Below are positions 7,918-15,271 of a stretch of 33,031 bases of DNA, one piece after another. The stretch is taken from NCBI GenBank assembly GCA_016458225.1, contig JAEMGR010000048.1, positions 1 to 33,031 of the forward strand, given 5' to 3'. Position numbers and translations under genes: made by a program. The stretch is from Myxococcaceae bacterium JPH2. GTDB lineage: Bacteria > Myxococcota > Myxococcia > Myxococcales > Myxococcaceae. The notes below the pieces were generated by a model, which was not told the DNA's origin, did no database searches, and worked only from the letters and a program-made list of their open reading frames with translations. Numbering within the stretch: position 1 is the first letter of the stretch; each line of letters starts with the position of its first letter.

Positions 7918-8472
7918 ATGGGCCTCCTCACCTTCGGTCTCAATGTGACGTTGGACGGATGCATCGATCACACCCAGGGGATCGCGGACGACGAGCTGCA
8001 CGACTACTGGACGCAGCTCATGGATCAGAGCGGGGCGATGCTCTTCGGGCGCAACACCTACGAGCTGATGGAGGGAGCCTGGCCCGCGGTGGCACACGAC
8101 GAAAAGGCGCCGCGCGCGATGCGCGAGTGGGCACAGAAGCTCGAAGCGAAGGCGAAGTACGTCGTGTCGGGCTCGCGGAGCGACTTTCCGTGGCAGAACA
8201 CGAGCAAGGTGGAGGGTGACCTTCGCGAGGCGATCTCGGCGCTGAAAGCGAAGACCGAGCGGGGTGTCCTCGTCGGAGCGCCCAAGCTCTCGACTTCGCT
8301 CGAGGAGTGGGGGCTCATCGACGAGTACCGCATCGTCGTTCATCCCATCATCAGTGGCCGCGGGCCGACGTTGTTTCATGGCCTGTCGAGTGCTCGGCAT
8401 CTCGAGCTCCTCTCGACCCAGCGGTTCAAGTCCGGCGTGCAGGCGCTCCACTTCCGTCGCCGGGCGGGATGA
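7918..8472 (+). CDS. Dihydrofolate reductase / RibD C-terminal family protein
   Basis: A 184-residue cytoplasmic NADPH-dependent reductase-fold protein of the YyaP/YwjB type. It begins MGLLTFGLNVTLDGCIDHTQ, where NVTLDG is the family's opening strand. It continues with MLFGRNTYELMEGAWP (the cofactor-site GRxTYE motif), KYVVSGSRSDFPWQNTSKVE, the GVLVGAPKLSTSLEEWGLID segment, and VVHPIISGRGPTLFHGL near the C-terminus. Length and motif order match the family. These proteins are distinct from true FolA and their substrates are mostly unknown. ATG 7918 is chosen over the upstream in-frame start at 7855 because homology begins exactly there. About 280 bp without a recognised gene follow. Confidence 0.92.
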   Translation: MGLLTFGLNVTLDGCIDHTQGIADDELHDYWTQLMDQSGAMLFGRNTYELMEGAWPAVAHDEKAPRAMREWAQKLEAKAKYVVSGSRSDFPWQNTSKVEGDLREAISALKAKTERGVLVGAPKLSTSLEEWGLIDEYRIVVHPIISGRGPTLFHGLSSARHLELLSTQRFKSGVQALHFRRRAG

Positions 8473-8755
8473 GCAAGGACGAGCGAACCCACGGCATTTC
8501 GCGTCGGGAAGAGTCCTCGCAGAAGCGACGCGAGTGAACCGCAGCGTCGCAACTGAGCGCGATGCAGCTGCCCGACTTCTTCGGACCACTGCTGACGAGA
8601 GAGGCGCCGCTCGGGATGGATTGGGTTCCACGGCATCGCACTGCCGTCGAAACTCCAGAGGCGTGACGTAGCCGCGGCTCCCTCGCCCCGCGCTTCTCGC
8701 CCGGCTTCAGCACGGGCTGCTCAATCGGAGGGTATTACCAGGGGCCGAAGCCGCA

Positions 8756-9367
8756 CTATCCGCCCTCTCCCCGCTGACGTCGGCGGAACTCCTCCACCTT
8801 CGCCTTGTTGCCGCAGCCCGCCATGGAGCACCAGCGCCGCTGTCCGGAACGCGAGGTGTCCACGAAGAGGAGCGCGCAGCCCTCGCCCTCGCAGTGGCGG
8901 ATGCGCTCCGCCAGCGGGCCCCCCAGTAGCTCCACACCGTCGCGCGCCACGGCCGCCAACAGTGAGTGCACGCCACCGCGCATCCACGTCAGTCCCTCGG
9001 GGCCCAGCTGTGGCGCCGGAGGAGGCTCCGCCGCCCACCGGTTCACCAGCGCCCTGGCTTTGGAGTCCATGCCCTCGTTTCGCAGGCGGGCCACCGCCAG
9101 TTGGTAGAGGGCCTCGCGAAGCTCGCGCGCGAGCCGCAGCTCCTCGTCGGTGGGCCGCGGATCCTTCGCCGCCAGCCCGGCGGCGACCAGCCAGCGGCCC
9201 AGGTCGTGCGGCGTCTCCAGCAAGTCCTTCGGCTCGGCCTTCAGCCGCGCGGCCAATGATGCAGGCAGGTCCAGGCAGAGCCGGCCCGAACGGAACTTGA
9301 ACCCGTCGCGCAGCTCACCTGCCGGAGCCACGGGCCGCTCCGGTGCCTGTTTCTTTCTGGGTGCCAT
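8756..9367 (-). CDS. CGNR zinc-finger / ABATE-domain transcriptional regulator
   Basis: A 203-residue predicted regulator. The N-terminal part (FKFRSGRLCLDLPASLAARL, then PHDLGRWLVAAGLA and LRLARELREALYQLAVARLR) fits the ABATE stress-associated domain. The C-terminal 40 residues hold the zinc finger: C-x4-C (CEGEGC), FVDTSRSGQRRWCSMAGCGN, then KAKVEEFRRRQR. The signature reads CGNK rather than CGNR, a conservative change. The finger presumably binds DNA. It starts at ATG 9367 and is divergent from an SDR gene across a 114-bp region containing a strong promoter and a spaced inverted repeat, so it probably controls that operon and perhaps itself. Upstream in-frame codons to 9829 are antisense to the SDR gene and are not used. 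Confidence 0.88.
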   Translation of the reverse strand: MAPRKKQAPERPVAPAGELRDGFKFRSGRLCLDLPASLAARLKAEPKDLLETPHDLGRWLVAAGLAAKDPRPTDEELRLARELREALYQLAVARLRNEGMDSKARALVNRWAAEPPPAPQLGPEGLTWMRGGVHSLLAAVARDGVELLGGPLAERIRHCEGEGCALLFVDTSRSGQRRWCSMAGCGNKAKVEEFRRRQRGEGG

Positions 9368-9396
9368 GACATCCCACAGGAAAGCATGAAACCGGG

Positions 9397-9425
9397 TTGA
9401 CAGGTTACATAAAACCCAACATAAC
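9397..9425 (+). promoter_or_regulatory. Sigma-70-type promoter for the SDR operon
   Basis: A perfect -35 TTGACA (9397-9402) is followed after 17 bp by CATAAC (9420-9425), matching the -10 consensus at four of six positions. The predicted start lies near 9432, about 50 nt before the SDR ATG. A GCGGAGG Shine-Dalgarno precedes that ATG. Confidence 0.55.
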
Positions 9426-9440
9426 TTCGCCCGTAACCTG
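9401..9440. promoter_or_regulatory. Inverted repeat CAGGTTAC-N24-GTAACCTG, candidate operator
   Basis: Two exact 8-bp inverted half-sites (9401-9408 and 9433-9440) lie 32 bp apart centre to centre, about three helical turns. The first overlaps the -35 box and the second falls at the predicted transcription start. A third GGTTACC occurs at 9448-9454. The divergently encoded CGNR protein is the obvious candidate ligand; this is inferred from position. Confidence 0.55.
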
Positions 9441-9481
9441 TTCATGGGGTTACCAACTCCACCCGTCGCGGAGGCACACTC

Positions 9482-10201
9482 ATGCAGCTGGCAGGCAGGA
9501 AGGTGATTGTCGTTGGGGCTGGCTCGGGCATCGGAAGGGGCGTGGCCTTGGCCGCATCCGAGGCGGGCGCCCACGTGGTGCTGGCGGGCCGCAAGCGGGA
9601 GGCGCTGGAGGCCACCTCCGAGTCGATGAGGGGCCCCCGCGAGGTGCGCGTCCTGGACGCTTCCGTGGAAGCAGAGGTGGCGGCATTCTGCGAAGCGGTG
9701 GGCCCCTTCGACCACCTGGTGAGCACCGTGAGTCAGGGCACCGCCGGGCCTCTCACCGGGCTGGGCTCCGCGTCCATCGAGCGGGCCTTCGCCGCCAAGC
9801 TCTGGGCGCCCATCTTCCTGGTGAAGCACGCCTCGCCGCGCATCTCCCCGGAGGGCTCCTTCACCTTCTTCTCTGGCTTCCGTGCCTGGAAACCCGCCGT
9901 CGGCACCTCCATCACCAGCCTGGTCAATGGCGGTCTCGAAGCCTTTACCAAGGCCATGGCCGTGGAGCTCGCGCCGGTGCGGCTCAATGCCATCTCTCCA
10001 GGCGTGGTGGACTCCGGCTCCTTCTGGGACCGGCTCAGCGCCGAGGCCCGGGAGCGGCTCTTCGCGGACTACGCCAACAAAGCCCCTGCTCGCCGCGTCG
10101 GGAAGACGGAGGACCTGGCCGCCGCCACCCTCTTCGCCATGACCAACCGATTCCTCACCGGCACCGTCCTCACCGTGGACGGTGGTGGGGTGCTGATGTG
10201 A
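9482..10201 (+). CDS. Atypical short-chain dehydrogenase/reductase lacking the YxxxK pair
   Basis: A 239-residue SDR-fold protein. The nucleotide-binding loop is intact (VVGAGSGIGRG, residues 10-20), as are an NADP-type basic patch after strand 2 (LAGRKRE) and the C-terminal SDR segments VRLNAISPGVVDSG and TGTVLTVDGGG. However, the catalytic helix reads GTSITSLVNGGLEAFTKAMA: Thr145 and Asn149 stand where Tyr and Lys belong, while Ser131 is kept. The NNAG motif is also replaced (STVSQG). It may bind NADP(H) but do different chemistry or act as a sensor. It is the first gene of a two-gene operon with the lipocalin-like gene 14 nt downstream, facing the CGNR regulator. Confidence 0.9.
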   Translation: MQLAGRKVIVVGAGSGIGRGVALAASEAGAHVVLAGRKREALEATSESMRGPREVRVLDASVEAEVAAFCEAVGPFDHLVSTVSQGTAGPLTGLGSASIERAFAAKLWAPIFLVKHASPRISPEGSFTFFSGFRAWKPAVGTSITSLVNGGLEAFTKAMAVELAPVRLNAISPGVVDSGSFWDRLSAEARERLFADYANKAPARRVGKTEDLAAATLFAMTNRFLTGTVLTVDGGGVLM

Positions 10202-10215
10202 GGGGGCACGACGCG

Positions 10216-10743
10216 ATGAAGCGAAACGACTGGCGAGCGCTCACGGGCGGGACCTTGCTGCTCCTGGTGGTCCTCCTCACCTCTCGCGAGGCGGACGCCC
10301 GAGAGAAGTCCCTCGCGGATCAGCTCGTGGGGACCTGGACGCTTGTCCTGGTCGACAACGTGCTTCCGGATGGGCAGCGGGTGCAGCTCTACGGTGCGGA
10401 GCCCCAGGGCCTCCTCATGTTCGATGGCCAGGGGCGCTACTCCATCCATATCCTCCGCGCGGGTCGGGCACGGTTCGCGTCCAGCGACAAGAGTCAGGGA
10501 ACGCCGGAGGAGAACCAGGCCACCGTGCGGGGGACCAACTCACACTTCGGCCGGTACTCGGTGAATGAGAAGGAGCGCACGCTCACCTTCCACATCGACC
10601 ACGCCTCATTCCCGAACTGGGAAGGAACAGAGCAGCGGCGCACCTTCACGCTGGCGGGCGACGAGCTGACATACATCGTCCCCGCGCCGACGACCGGTGG
10701 GACGGGGGCCGTCGGCGAGGTGAAGTGGAGACGCGCGAAGTAG
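10216..10743 (+). CDS. Secreted lipocalin-like domain protein
   Basis: A 175-residue exported protein. A signal peptide (KRNDWRALTGGTLLLLVVLL, likely cleaved after READA near residue 28) precedes a lipocalin-like domain: LVGTWTLVLVDNVLPDGQRV, GLLMFDGQGRYSIHILRAGR, HFGRYSVNEKERTLTFHIDH and RRTFTLAGDELTYIVP. The opening GTW and the meander of short strands match the lipocalin-like_5 family, which probably binds small hydrophobic molecules. It lies 14 nt after the SDR stop and should be cotranscribed. The pairing of an SDR with a lipocalin-like protein hints at a small-molecule pathway, but the ligand is unknown. Confidence 0.82.
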   Translation: MKRNDWRALTGGTLLLLVVLLTSREADAREKSLADQLVGTWTLVLVDNVLPDGQRVQLYGAEPQGLLMFDGQGRYSIHILRAGRARFASSDKSQGTPEENQATVRGTNSHFGRYSVNEKERTLTFHIDHASFPNWEGTEQRRTFTLAGDELTYIVPAPTTGGTGAVGEVKWRRAK

Positions 10744-10919
10744 CCACGAGTGAAGGGAGCGCCGCACCATTCGAGCTACGGGGAGACATCGTTGTCGTCA
10801 GCACCTGAGCCGCGCTGCTCGAACTGGAACGCTTCACCGTCCTGCGTGGCGCTACTCGGGGGAGTGAATGTCGGCACTGCCGGAAGAGACTCGTCGGGGT
10901 TCGACTTCACGCGCCGGGG

Positions 10920-12014
10920 CTACGCCAGATCGACCGGCGCGTAGTAGTGCTGGTCGCCGAGCGCGTCGACGCGCCGCCAGAAATCCTCGCCAACGGCCAG
11001 ACCGCTCGCGCTCTTCTCGGCCGTCTGTCGCCAGAGCGCCCAGGACGCAGGGTGCAGCCTCGTAGCCTCTGCGAACTCGGCGACAGCTTCGTCGGCTTGC
11101 CCGTCGCGCATCAGGGCCTGGCCCAGGCGAAAGTGCGCATGCGCTTCGGTAATTGCTGCGTCAGGCACACTCAGCCGCGACATGACAGCCTTCGCATCGA
11201 GCGTGTACGGGCTCGCGCTGCCACGGACAGCCCAGTCGCGCACCGCGTGGAGATACGCGGCCTTCCCTCGGTCGCGCGCCTCGCGCGCCTCCTCCGGCAT
11301 CGCGAAGGTCTTTCGGTCCATTTCACGGAAGCTGTCCGTCATGCCCGCAGATTCGGGTGGCCGCACCATCTGACCGGCGTCGTCGATCCAAACGGCCTGT
11401 GGCACGTTCACGAGGTTGTACAGCTCGGCGATGAGGTGGTCGCGGTCAATGAGGCAGGGGTAGCCGGGCGAGGCAGCCTCAATCCAAGGCCGGGCCGCGT
11501 CAGGCTGATCCAGCGCGACAGCCAGCACCGTGAACCCGTGCTCCTTCGCGGCTTGGTGGAGCGACTGCCAGACGGGCAACTCTCCTCGGCAGCCGCACCA
11601 CGAGGCCCAGGTAACCAGGAAGACTTTGCGGCCTCGGTAGTCGGACAATCGATGCAGCCGCCCATCAAGGTCGGGCAACGCGAAGTCGGGCGCATTCAGC
11701 GAAGTCAGCGCGGCAGCACGGCGCGATGCGCCCTCGCCGAGCACCCAGATCTTCCCCGAGCGGCTATGCACGACAGGCCAGCCCGCGTGCCGCCACGCGC
11801 CCGCCGCATCGATGCGTTCCCCGTCGACCAGATTCTGGTTGCCGCGCGGGAAGGGCATACAGGTGTCATCTCGACACAGGCCCACGGGTTTCCACAACCA
11901 GCCGGTGGCGAGTTCAAGTTCCCCCTTGTCCAGCCAGAGGGCGTCGCCATCAACCGTCGCGCGCGCCAGGCGCGTGTCCTGCGATTCATGAAGCACTCGA
12001 ATCTCGCGCGTCAT
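10920..12014 (-). CDS. Redoxin (thioredoxin-fold) protein with TPR-like C-terminus
   Basis: A 364-residue cytoplasmic protein starting MTREIRVLHESQDTRLARAT behind a GGGAGGG Shine-Dalgarno. Residues 1-100 form an uncharacterised domain (LWLDKGELELATGWLWKPVG, with Cys47 and Cys52 in GLCRDDTC). Residues about 105-235 are an AhpC/TSA-TlpA-like redoxin (NAPDFALPDLDGRLHRLSDY, VFLVTWASWCGCRGELPVWQ, FTVLAVALDQ). The active site reads WCGCR, so the cysteines (140 and 142) are one residue apart instead of two. Residues about 285-345 hold a TPR-like pair (HAHFRLGQALMRDGQADEAV, then FAEATRLHPAS). It is divergent from an AraC-family gene that may control it. It is not secreted as far as I can see, unlike ResA or TlpA. 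Confidence 0.88.
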   Translation of the reverse strand: MTREIRVLHESQDTRLARATVDGDALWLDKGELELATGWLWKPVGLCRDDTCMPFPRGNQNLVDGERIDAAGAWRHAGWPVVHSRSGKIWVLGEGASRRAAALTSLNAPDFALPDLDGRLHRLSDYRGRKVFLVTWASWCGCRGELPVWQSLHQAAKEHGFTVLAVALDQPDAARPWIEAASPGYPCLIDRDHLIAELYNLVNVPQAVWIDDAGQMVRPPESAGMTDSFREMDRKTFAMPEEAREARDRGKAAYLHAVRDWAVRGSASPYTLDAKAVMSRLSVPDAAITEAHAHFRLGQALMRDGQADEAVAEFAEATRLHPASWALWRQTAEKSASGLAVGEDFWRRVDALGDQHYYAPVDLA

Positions 12015-12127
12015 CGAAACCCTCCCTGTCTTGAGTTGTGACACCCTACGCAGCGGAGAGAGTCGAAGCCTGCCCAATTCTCGTCCTCCCTTGCCTGATT
12101 CTCTCCCTGTGCGCAGAATCGGCCCGA

Positions 12128-13213
12128 ATGCCTGCCAACCCATCCAAGCGAACGAACGACGAGGGGGTTCATGGGGACCTGCGGCGGCTGACCGAGTACG
12201 CGCTGCGACTCATTCCACCTTCGACTGCGCGAACGGCGCAGCTCGTCACGCCACGGCACGGCTTGTACCTGTTGCGGCAGCACCAGCGCACGGCCTTCGA
12301 GGCCGCCATCTATTCCCCGATGCTTTGTCTGATTCTCCAAGGATGCAAGGAGATGACCTTCGGCGAGCATCACTTTCGTCTGCGCGCCGGCGAGTGCGCG
12401 CTGGTGAGCCATGACCTGCCGATTGTCTCCCGAGTCCGGGAGGCACCCTATCTGGTGTTGCTCCTCAACATCGAAGTCGATGTGCTTCGGAGCCTCTACG
12501 AAGACATCGGCGAACGGGTGACGACCGCAGCCGAGGCGCGAGCGCTCGAGGTGCATCAGGCCGACTCGCGCCTTCTCGACGCCATCAGCCGCTATCTCAC
12601 GCTCTCGGAGTCGGCGATGGACGCGCGGGTGCTCGGCCCGATGTTGCTCAAGGAGATCCACTACCGCCTGATGATGGCGCCGCTCGGCCCCATGCTGCGG
12701 AGCCTGATTCGGCACGACAGCCACGCGAGCTCGATCGCCCGCGCCATCGCGCTCCTGCGGCGAGACTTCCGCTCGCCGGTGGTGGTGGAGGAACTGGCGC
12801 GCGCGGTGGGGATGAGCGTTTCGTCGTTCCACAAACACTTCAAGGCCGTCACCTCGTCTTCGCCACTGCAGTACCAGAAAGGCCTGCGCCTGCTCGATGC
12901 GCGGCGGATGCTCGTGGCGGGCACGGCCTCGGTGACCGCGGTTGCGTTCGAGGTTGGCTACGAGAGTCCCAGCCAGTTCAGTCGCGAGTACACACGAAAG
13001 TTCGGACGGCCGCCCAGCCAGGACGTGGCGCCCAAGGCGCCCAGCGCCTCTTCACACGGGGCCCGTCGCGTCCCATCAAACCACCCCGACCCTCCCCTTC
13101 GGACTGAAGGCACACGCCTTCGCCCCACTCGCACCGTCAAGTCTCGAGATGGCGGGGTCTCCCCTGCGCCGTCTCGCACGCGCCAAGGGACAGCTCCTGG
13201 CAGTTCGGCTTGA
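12128..13213 (+). CDS. AraC-family transcriptional regulator with repeat-derived C-terminal tail
   Basis: A 361-residue regulator from ATG 12128. Residues about 20-190 match the AraC_N type sensor domain (TPRHGLYLLRQHQRTAFEAA, YSPMLCLILQGCKEMTFGEH, ECALVSHDLPIVSRV). Residues about 198-300 are the double HTH: SIARAIALLRRDFRSPVVVE, LARAVGMSVSSFHKHFKAVT, ASVTAVAFEVGYESPSQFSR, EYTRKFGRPPSQD. The family normally ends about there. The extra ~60 residues are Pro/Arg/Ser-rich, and the last ~48 are encoded by the second copy of the dispersed repeat. The original stop has evidently been lost. DNA binding is probably intact. It is divergent from the redoxin gene with 113 bp between starts, the usual position for a regulator and its target. 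Confidence 0.92.
   Translation: MPANPSKRTNDEGVHGDLRRLTEYALRLIPPSTARTAQLVTPRHGLYLLRQHQRTAFEAAIYSPMLCLILQGCKEMTFGEHHFRLRAGECALVSHDLPIVSRVREAPYLVLLLNIEVDVLRSLYEDIGERVTTAAEARALEVHQADSRLLDAISRYLTLSESAMDARVLGPMLLKEIHYRLMMAPLGPMLRSLIRHDSHASSIARAIALLRRDFRSPVVVEELARAVGMSVSSFHKHFKAVTSSSPLQYQKGLRLLDARRMLVAGTASVTAVAFEVGYESPSQFSREYTRKFGRPPSQDVAPKAPSASSHGARRVPSNHPDPPLRTEGTRLRPTRTVKSRDGGVSPAPSRTRQGTAPGSSA
13065..13206. repeat. Dispersed ~140-bp repeat, copy 2, overlapping the AraC gene end
   Basis: Matches 6730-6869 end to end by eye. Similarity begins at GTCGCG (13065) and stops at GTTC (13206), where the flanks diverge. It supplies the last ~48 codons of the AraC-family gene, ending seven bases before that gene's stop. 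The sequence is not obviously flanked by a target-site duplication. Confidence 0.65.
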
Positions 13214-13332
13214 GGATTCTTCCCCGCCTGGGCGCACAGCCGAAACTCGGAGCAATTCGAGCCGGAAACGTCCTTGCTGAATGCCCCCGACTCTCGTGCG
13301 AGCTCAGCCGGTCCGGCAGAGCCCTTCCCGCG

Positions 13333-14004
13333 TCACATTCCCAGCCGGCGCACCAGCTCGGCCGGCACTGGAAAGACGGTCTCCTTCGGCAGCAAGCGCA
13401 CGGCATGATCCGCGCGCCCGTCGTCCAGGTGCTTGCGCACCTTCTGCACCAGCGGCGTCAGGTCGGTGATGGAGACAATCCAGTCCTTCACGAAGCTCTG
13501 GATGATGGCTCGCCCCAAGCCCACCTGGATGCTGTCATGTGGCAGCCCCGCCCCCCTTAGCGTGCGCTCTGGATCCCACTGCACATGGACGGGCGCGGCA
13601 TCGAACGCCTTGCGCCAGGCCTCTGGGGAGCCATGGGCCTTGGGCTCGAAGCTCGTGAGCACCGCGGCGCCGAGTGCCTCCTCCCAGCCCGTGCGACGGA
13701 CTCGCACCGCGAGCGTCCGCTCCTGCCCGCTCTTACGCCCCCAGTTGGAGCGATGCATCAGCCACAGGAAGCTGGGCTTGATCCACGTCATCCGCCCCAC
13801 GGAGAAGGGCGGGCCGAACGTCTGCTCCTTCACCGCCACGTCCGCGATGGCATCCGGATAGGCCTGATACATCACGATGGACGTCCGATCGAAGTCGGCG
13901 CGGATCTCTCGGGCGGCGCTCACCGTGCCATGGCCTCCGTGGATGGGGGGCTGCGTCCCGTCGTCACGGCGCCCACAGTACCACGGGGGCCAGGGCGCCC
14001 CCAC
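13333..14004 (-). CDS. DUF4291 family protein
   Basis: A 223-residue cytoplasmic protein of the DUF4291 family, recognised from its conserved run. It shows [75 protein letters not shown], and [20 protein letters not shown] ending in [15 protein letters not shown]. The [11 protein letters not shown] and QWDPER blocks are the family hallmarks. No biochemical function is established that I can cite. The start is uncertain: homology begins at REIRADF (residue 32 of the longest frame), so a GTG at VSAAREI would give a protein about 28 residues shorter. It is transcribed alone, divergent from a membrane-anchored protein gene. Confidence 0.92.
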   Translation of the reverse strand: MGAPWPPWYCGRRDDGTQPPIHGGHGTVSAAREIRADFDRTSIVMYQAYPDAIADVAVKEQTFGPPFSVGRMTWIKPSFLWLMHRSNWGRKSGQERTLAVRVRRTGWEEALGAAVLTSFEPKAHGSPEAWRKAFDAAPVHVQWDPERTLRGAGLPHDSIQVGLGRAIIQSFVKDWIVSITDLTPLVQKVRKHLDDGRADHAVRLLPKETVFPVPAELVRRLGM

Positions 14005-14178
14005 CCCAGGAGGGTTCTCGGAGGAGCTGGATGAACACGCGAGAGAGGCCCTGCTGGATTTTGGTCAGGATTCGCCCTCGCGAGCACAGCGGGGCGCATT
14101 GGTTAGTTGGTGAATGAATGCGAGGGGAACTATCCTTTCGGAGAATCCGGGCGACGCGAGTCCCGGCCCGGGAGCATC

Positions 14179-14817
14179 GTGTTGCGCAAGGTTCAAATCA
14201 CTGCAGTGATCGTCACCGTGGTCGGTTTCGTTGGCGCGGGCCTCGCGCCCTTCGCCATTCAGTATTTTGGGAGTGGCACGCTGCACGTGGTCACGGCGGG
14301 GGGCGGCGCGGTGGAGCTGGTCGTCGACGGCGCGCCGACGCGAGAGCGGAGCAAGGAAGACGACCACCTCGTCTACGAAATCACCCGAGGCCATCACGCA
14401 GTGGATTTGACGGATTCCTTGACGGGCACCGTCACGCACTACTCGGTCGATGTCTCCAATGGCTATTCCGAGCTCCTCCTGCCGACGCGAAAGGACCAGT
14501 GCTTCATTCGTTTCGATATGTCAGAGGCCTTGTACACAGGTTCGGAGGCAGGAAGCGGAAAGCAATCGCCGTCGGTGGAGGAAGTCTTCCAGAACACGGG
14601 CACGCCGATATCGGTCTCCACCAATGTGTTCCTGACCATCGGCGAGATGCCCGACAGCATCAACTCCAGACGGCGAATCTACCTGCTGCGCGATCTGCCC
14701 TGTGCCTTCGCGGTCGATGGGGCCAACCCGCGACTCCAGAGTCTGGCGCTGTCGAAGCGTGCCGATGAGCTGTTCACGGACCCGGACGCCCTGCTCGCCG
14801 ACGACAATCCGGAATAG
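14179..14817 (+). CDS. Membrane-anchored protein of unknown function
   Basis: About 212 residues from a GTG at 14179 (VLRKVQITAVIVTVVGFVGA), which has GGGAG at proper distance. The frame is open back to 14107, so the start could be up to 24 codons earlier. A single N-terminal transmembrane helix (residues about 6-25) anchors a beta-rich outer domain (GSGTLHVVTAGGGAVELVVD, HAVDLTDSLTGTVTHYSVDV, YSELLLPTRKDQCFIRFDMS). Two Cys (CFIRF and PCAFAV) could pair. The strand pattern and the phrase DGAPTRERSK resemble PEGA-like surface domains, but I cannot assign a family. It is flanked by a hairpin 13 nt after its stop. Confidence 0.6.
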   Translation: MLRKVQITAVIVTVVGFVGAGLAPFAIQYFGSGTLHVVTAGGGAVELVVDGAPTRERSKEDDHLVYEITRGHHAVDLTDSLTGTVTHYSVDVSNGYSELLLPTRKDQCFIRFDMSEALYTGSEAGSGKQSPSVEEVFQNTGTPISVSTNVFLTIGEMPDSINSRRRIYLLRDLPCAFAVDGANPRLQSLALSKRADELFTDPDALLADDNPE

Positions 14818-14829
14818 TGGAGAGGACGA

Positions 14830-14845
14830 CGGAGGCGCTCCTCCG
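14830..14845 (+). terminator. Weak hairpin CGGAGG-CGCT-CCTCCG after the membrane-protein gene
   Basis: A perfect 6-bp GC stem with a 4-nt loop begins 13 nt after the stop at 14817. No T-run follows, so intrinsic termination would be weak. It might instead protect the 3' end of the transcript. Confidence 0.3.
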
Positions 14846-15271
14846 AGGGACGTAGCGCGTTAGTGGAGGCGCGTGGGCCTGTAGAGCCCGAGTCCGAACG
14901 GGCCGCTGCATCCCGAAGGCCTCAGGCACTGACTCCTTTCTTCATGGCCACCCTGTTCCAGCCCGAACTCACGGCGAGCACCGGCCAGCCCCATCCGCTC
15001 ATCCGAGCCTTCCTCACGGCGGCCTCCGTCCGGGCGGCCCATCCCGCCATTGAGCGGGAAGCGACCACATCCACGGTGTAGCCCGCGAACAGCATCCCTC
15101 GCCCGGCCCACCGCGAGGCTCCGCGAACACGCGGTGCGCACCCAGGACGTCACGAGCAATCGCAGCTCATGCGCTCGAACCGCCACGCCTTCGCAAGAGC
15201 GTCTCCACCGCGGCTGACATACGCTGGCAATCGAGGGCCTCTGGCAGTGGCCCTGACAAGGATGCCCACCC
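14846..15271. other. About 425 bp without a recognised gene
   Basis: All open frames are short, Arg/Pro-rich and unlike proteins I know. The promoter and leader of the SRPBCC gene must lie at the right end, but no consensus boxes stand out. Nothing else is supported. Confidence 0.5.

Noticed and set aside
8473-8755. Minus-strand reading with GYVTPLEFRRQ resembling the C-terminus of IS3-type transposases
   Set aside because: The match is only about ten residues, the frame is broken upstream, and no other transposase motif or inverted repeat is present.
9397-10215. Long open frame in frame with the lipocalin-like gene across the whole SDR gene
   Set aside because: The upstream part is out of frame with the SDR and Gly/Arg-rich; the lipocalin protein has its own ATG and signal peptide at 10216.
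12056-12105. Imperfect inverted repeat GAGAGAGTC / GATTCTCTC between the redoxin and AraC genes
   Set aside because: One mismatch, simple-sequence composition and long spacing make chance likely; AraC proteins usually bind direct repeats.
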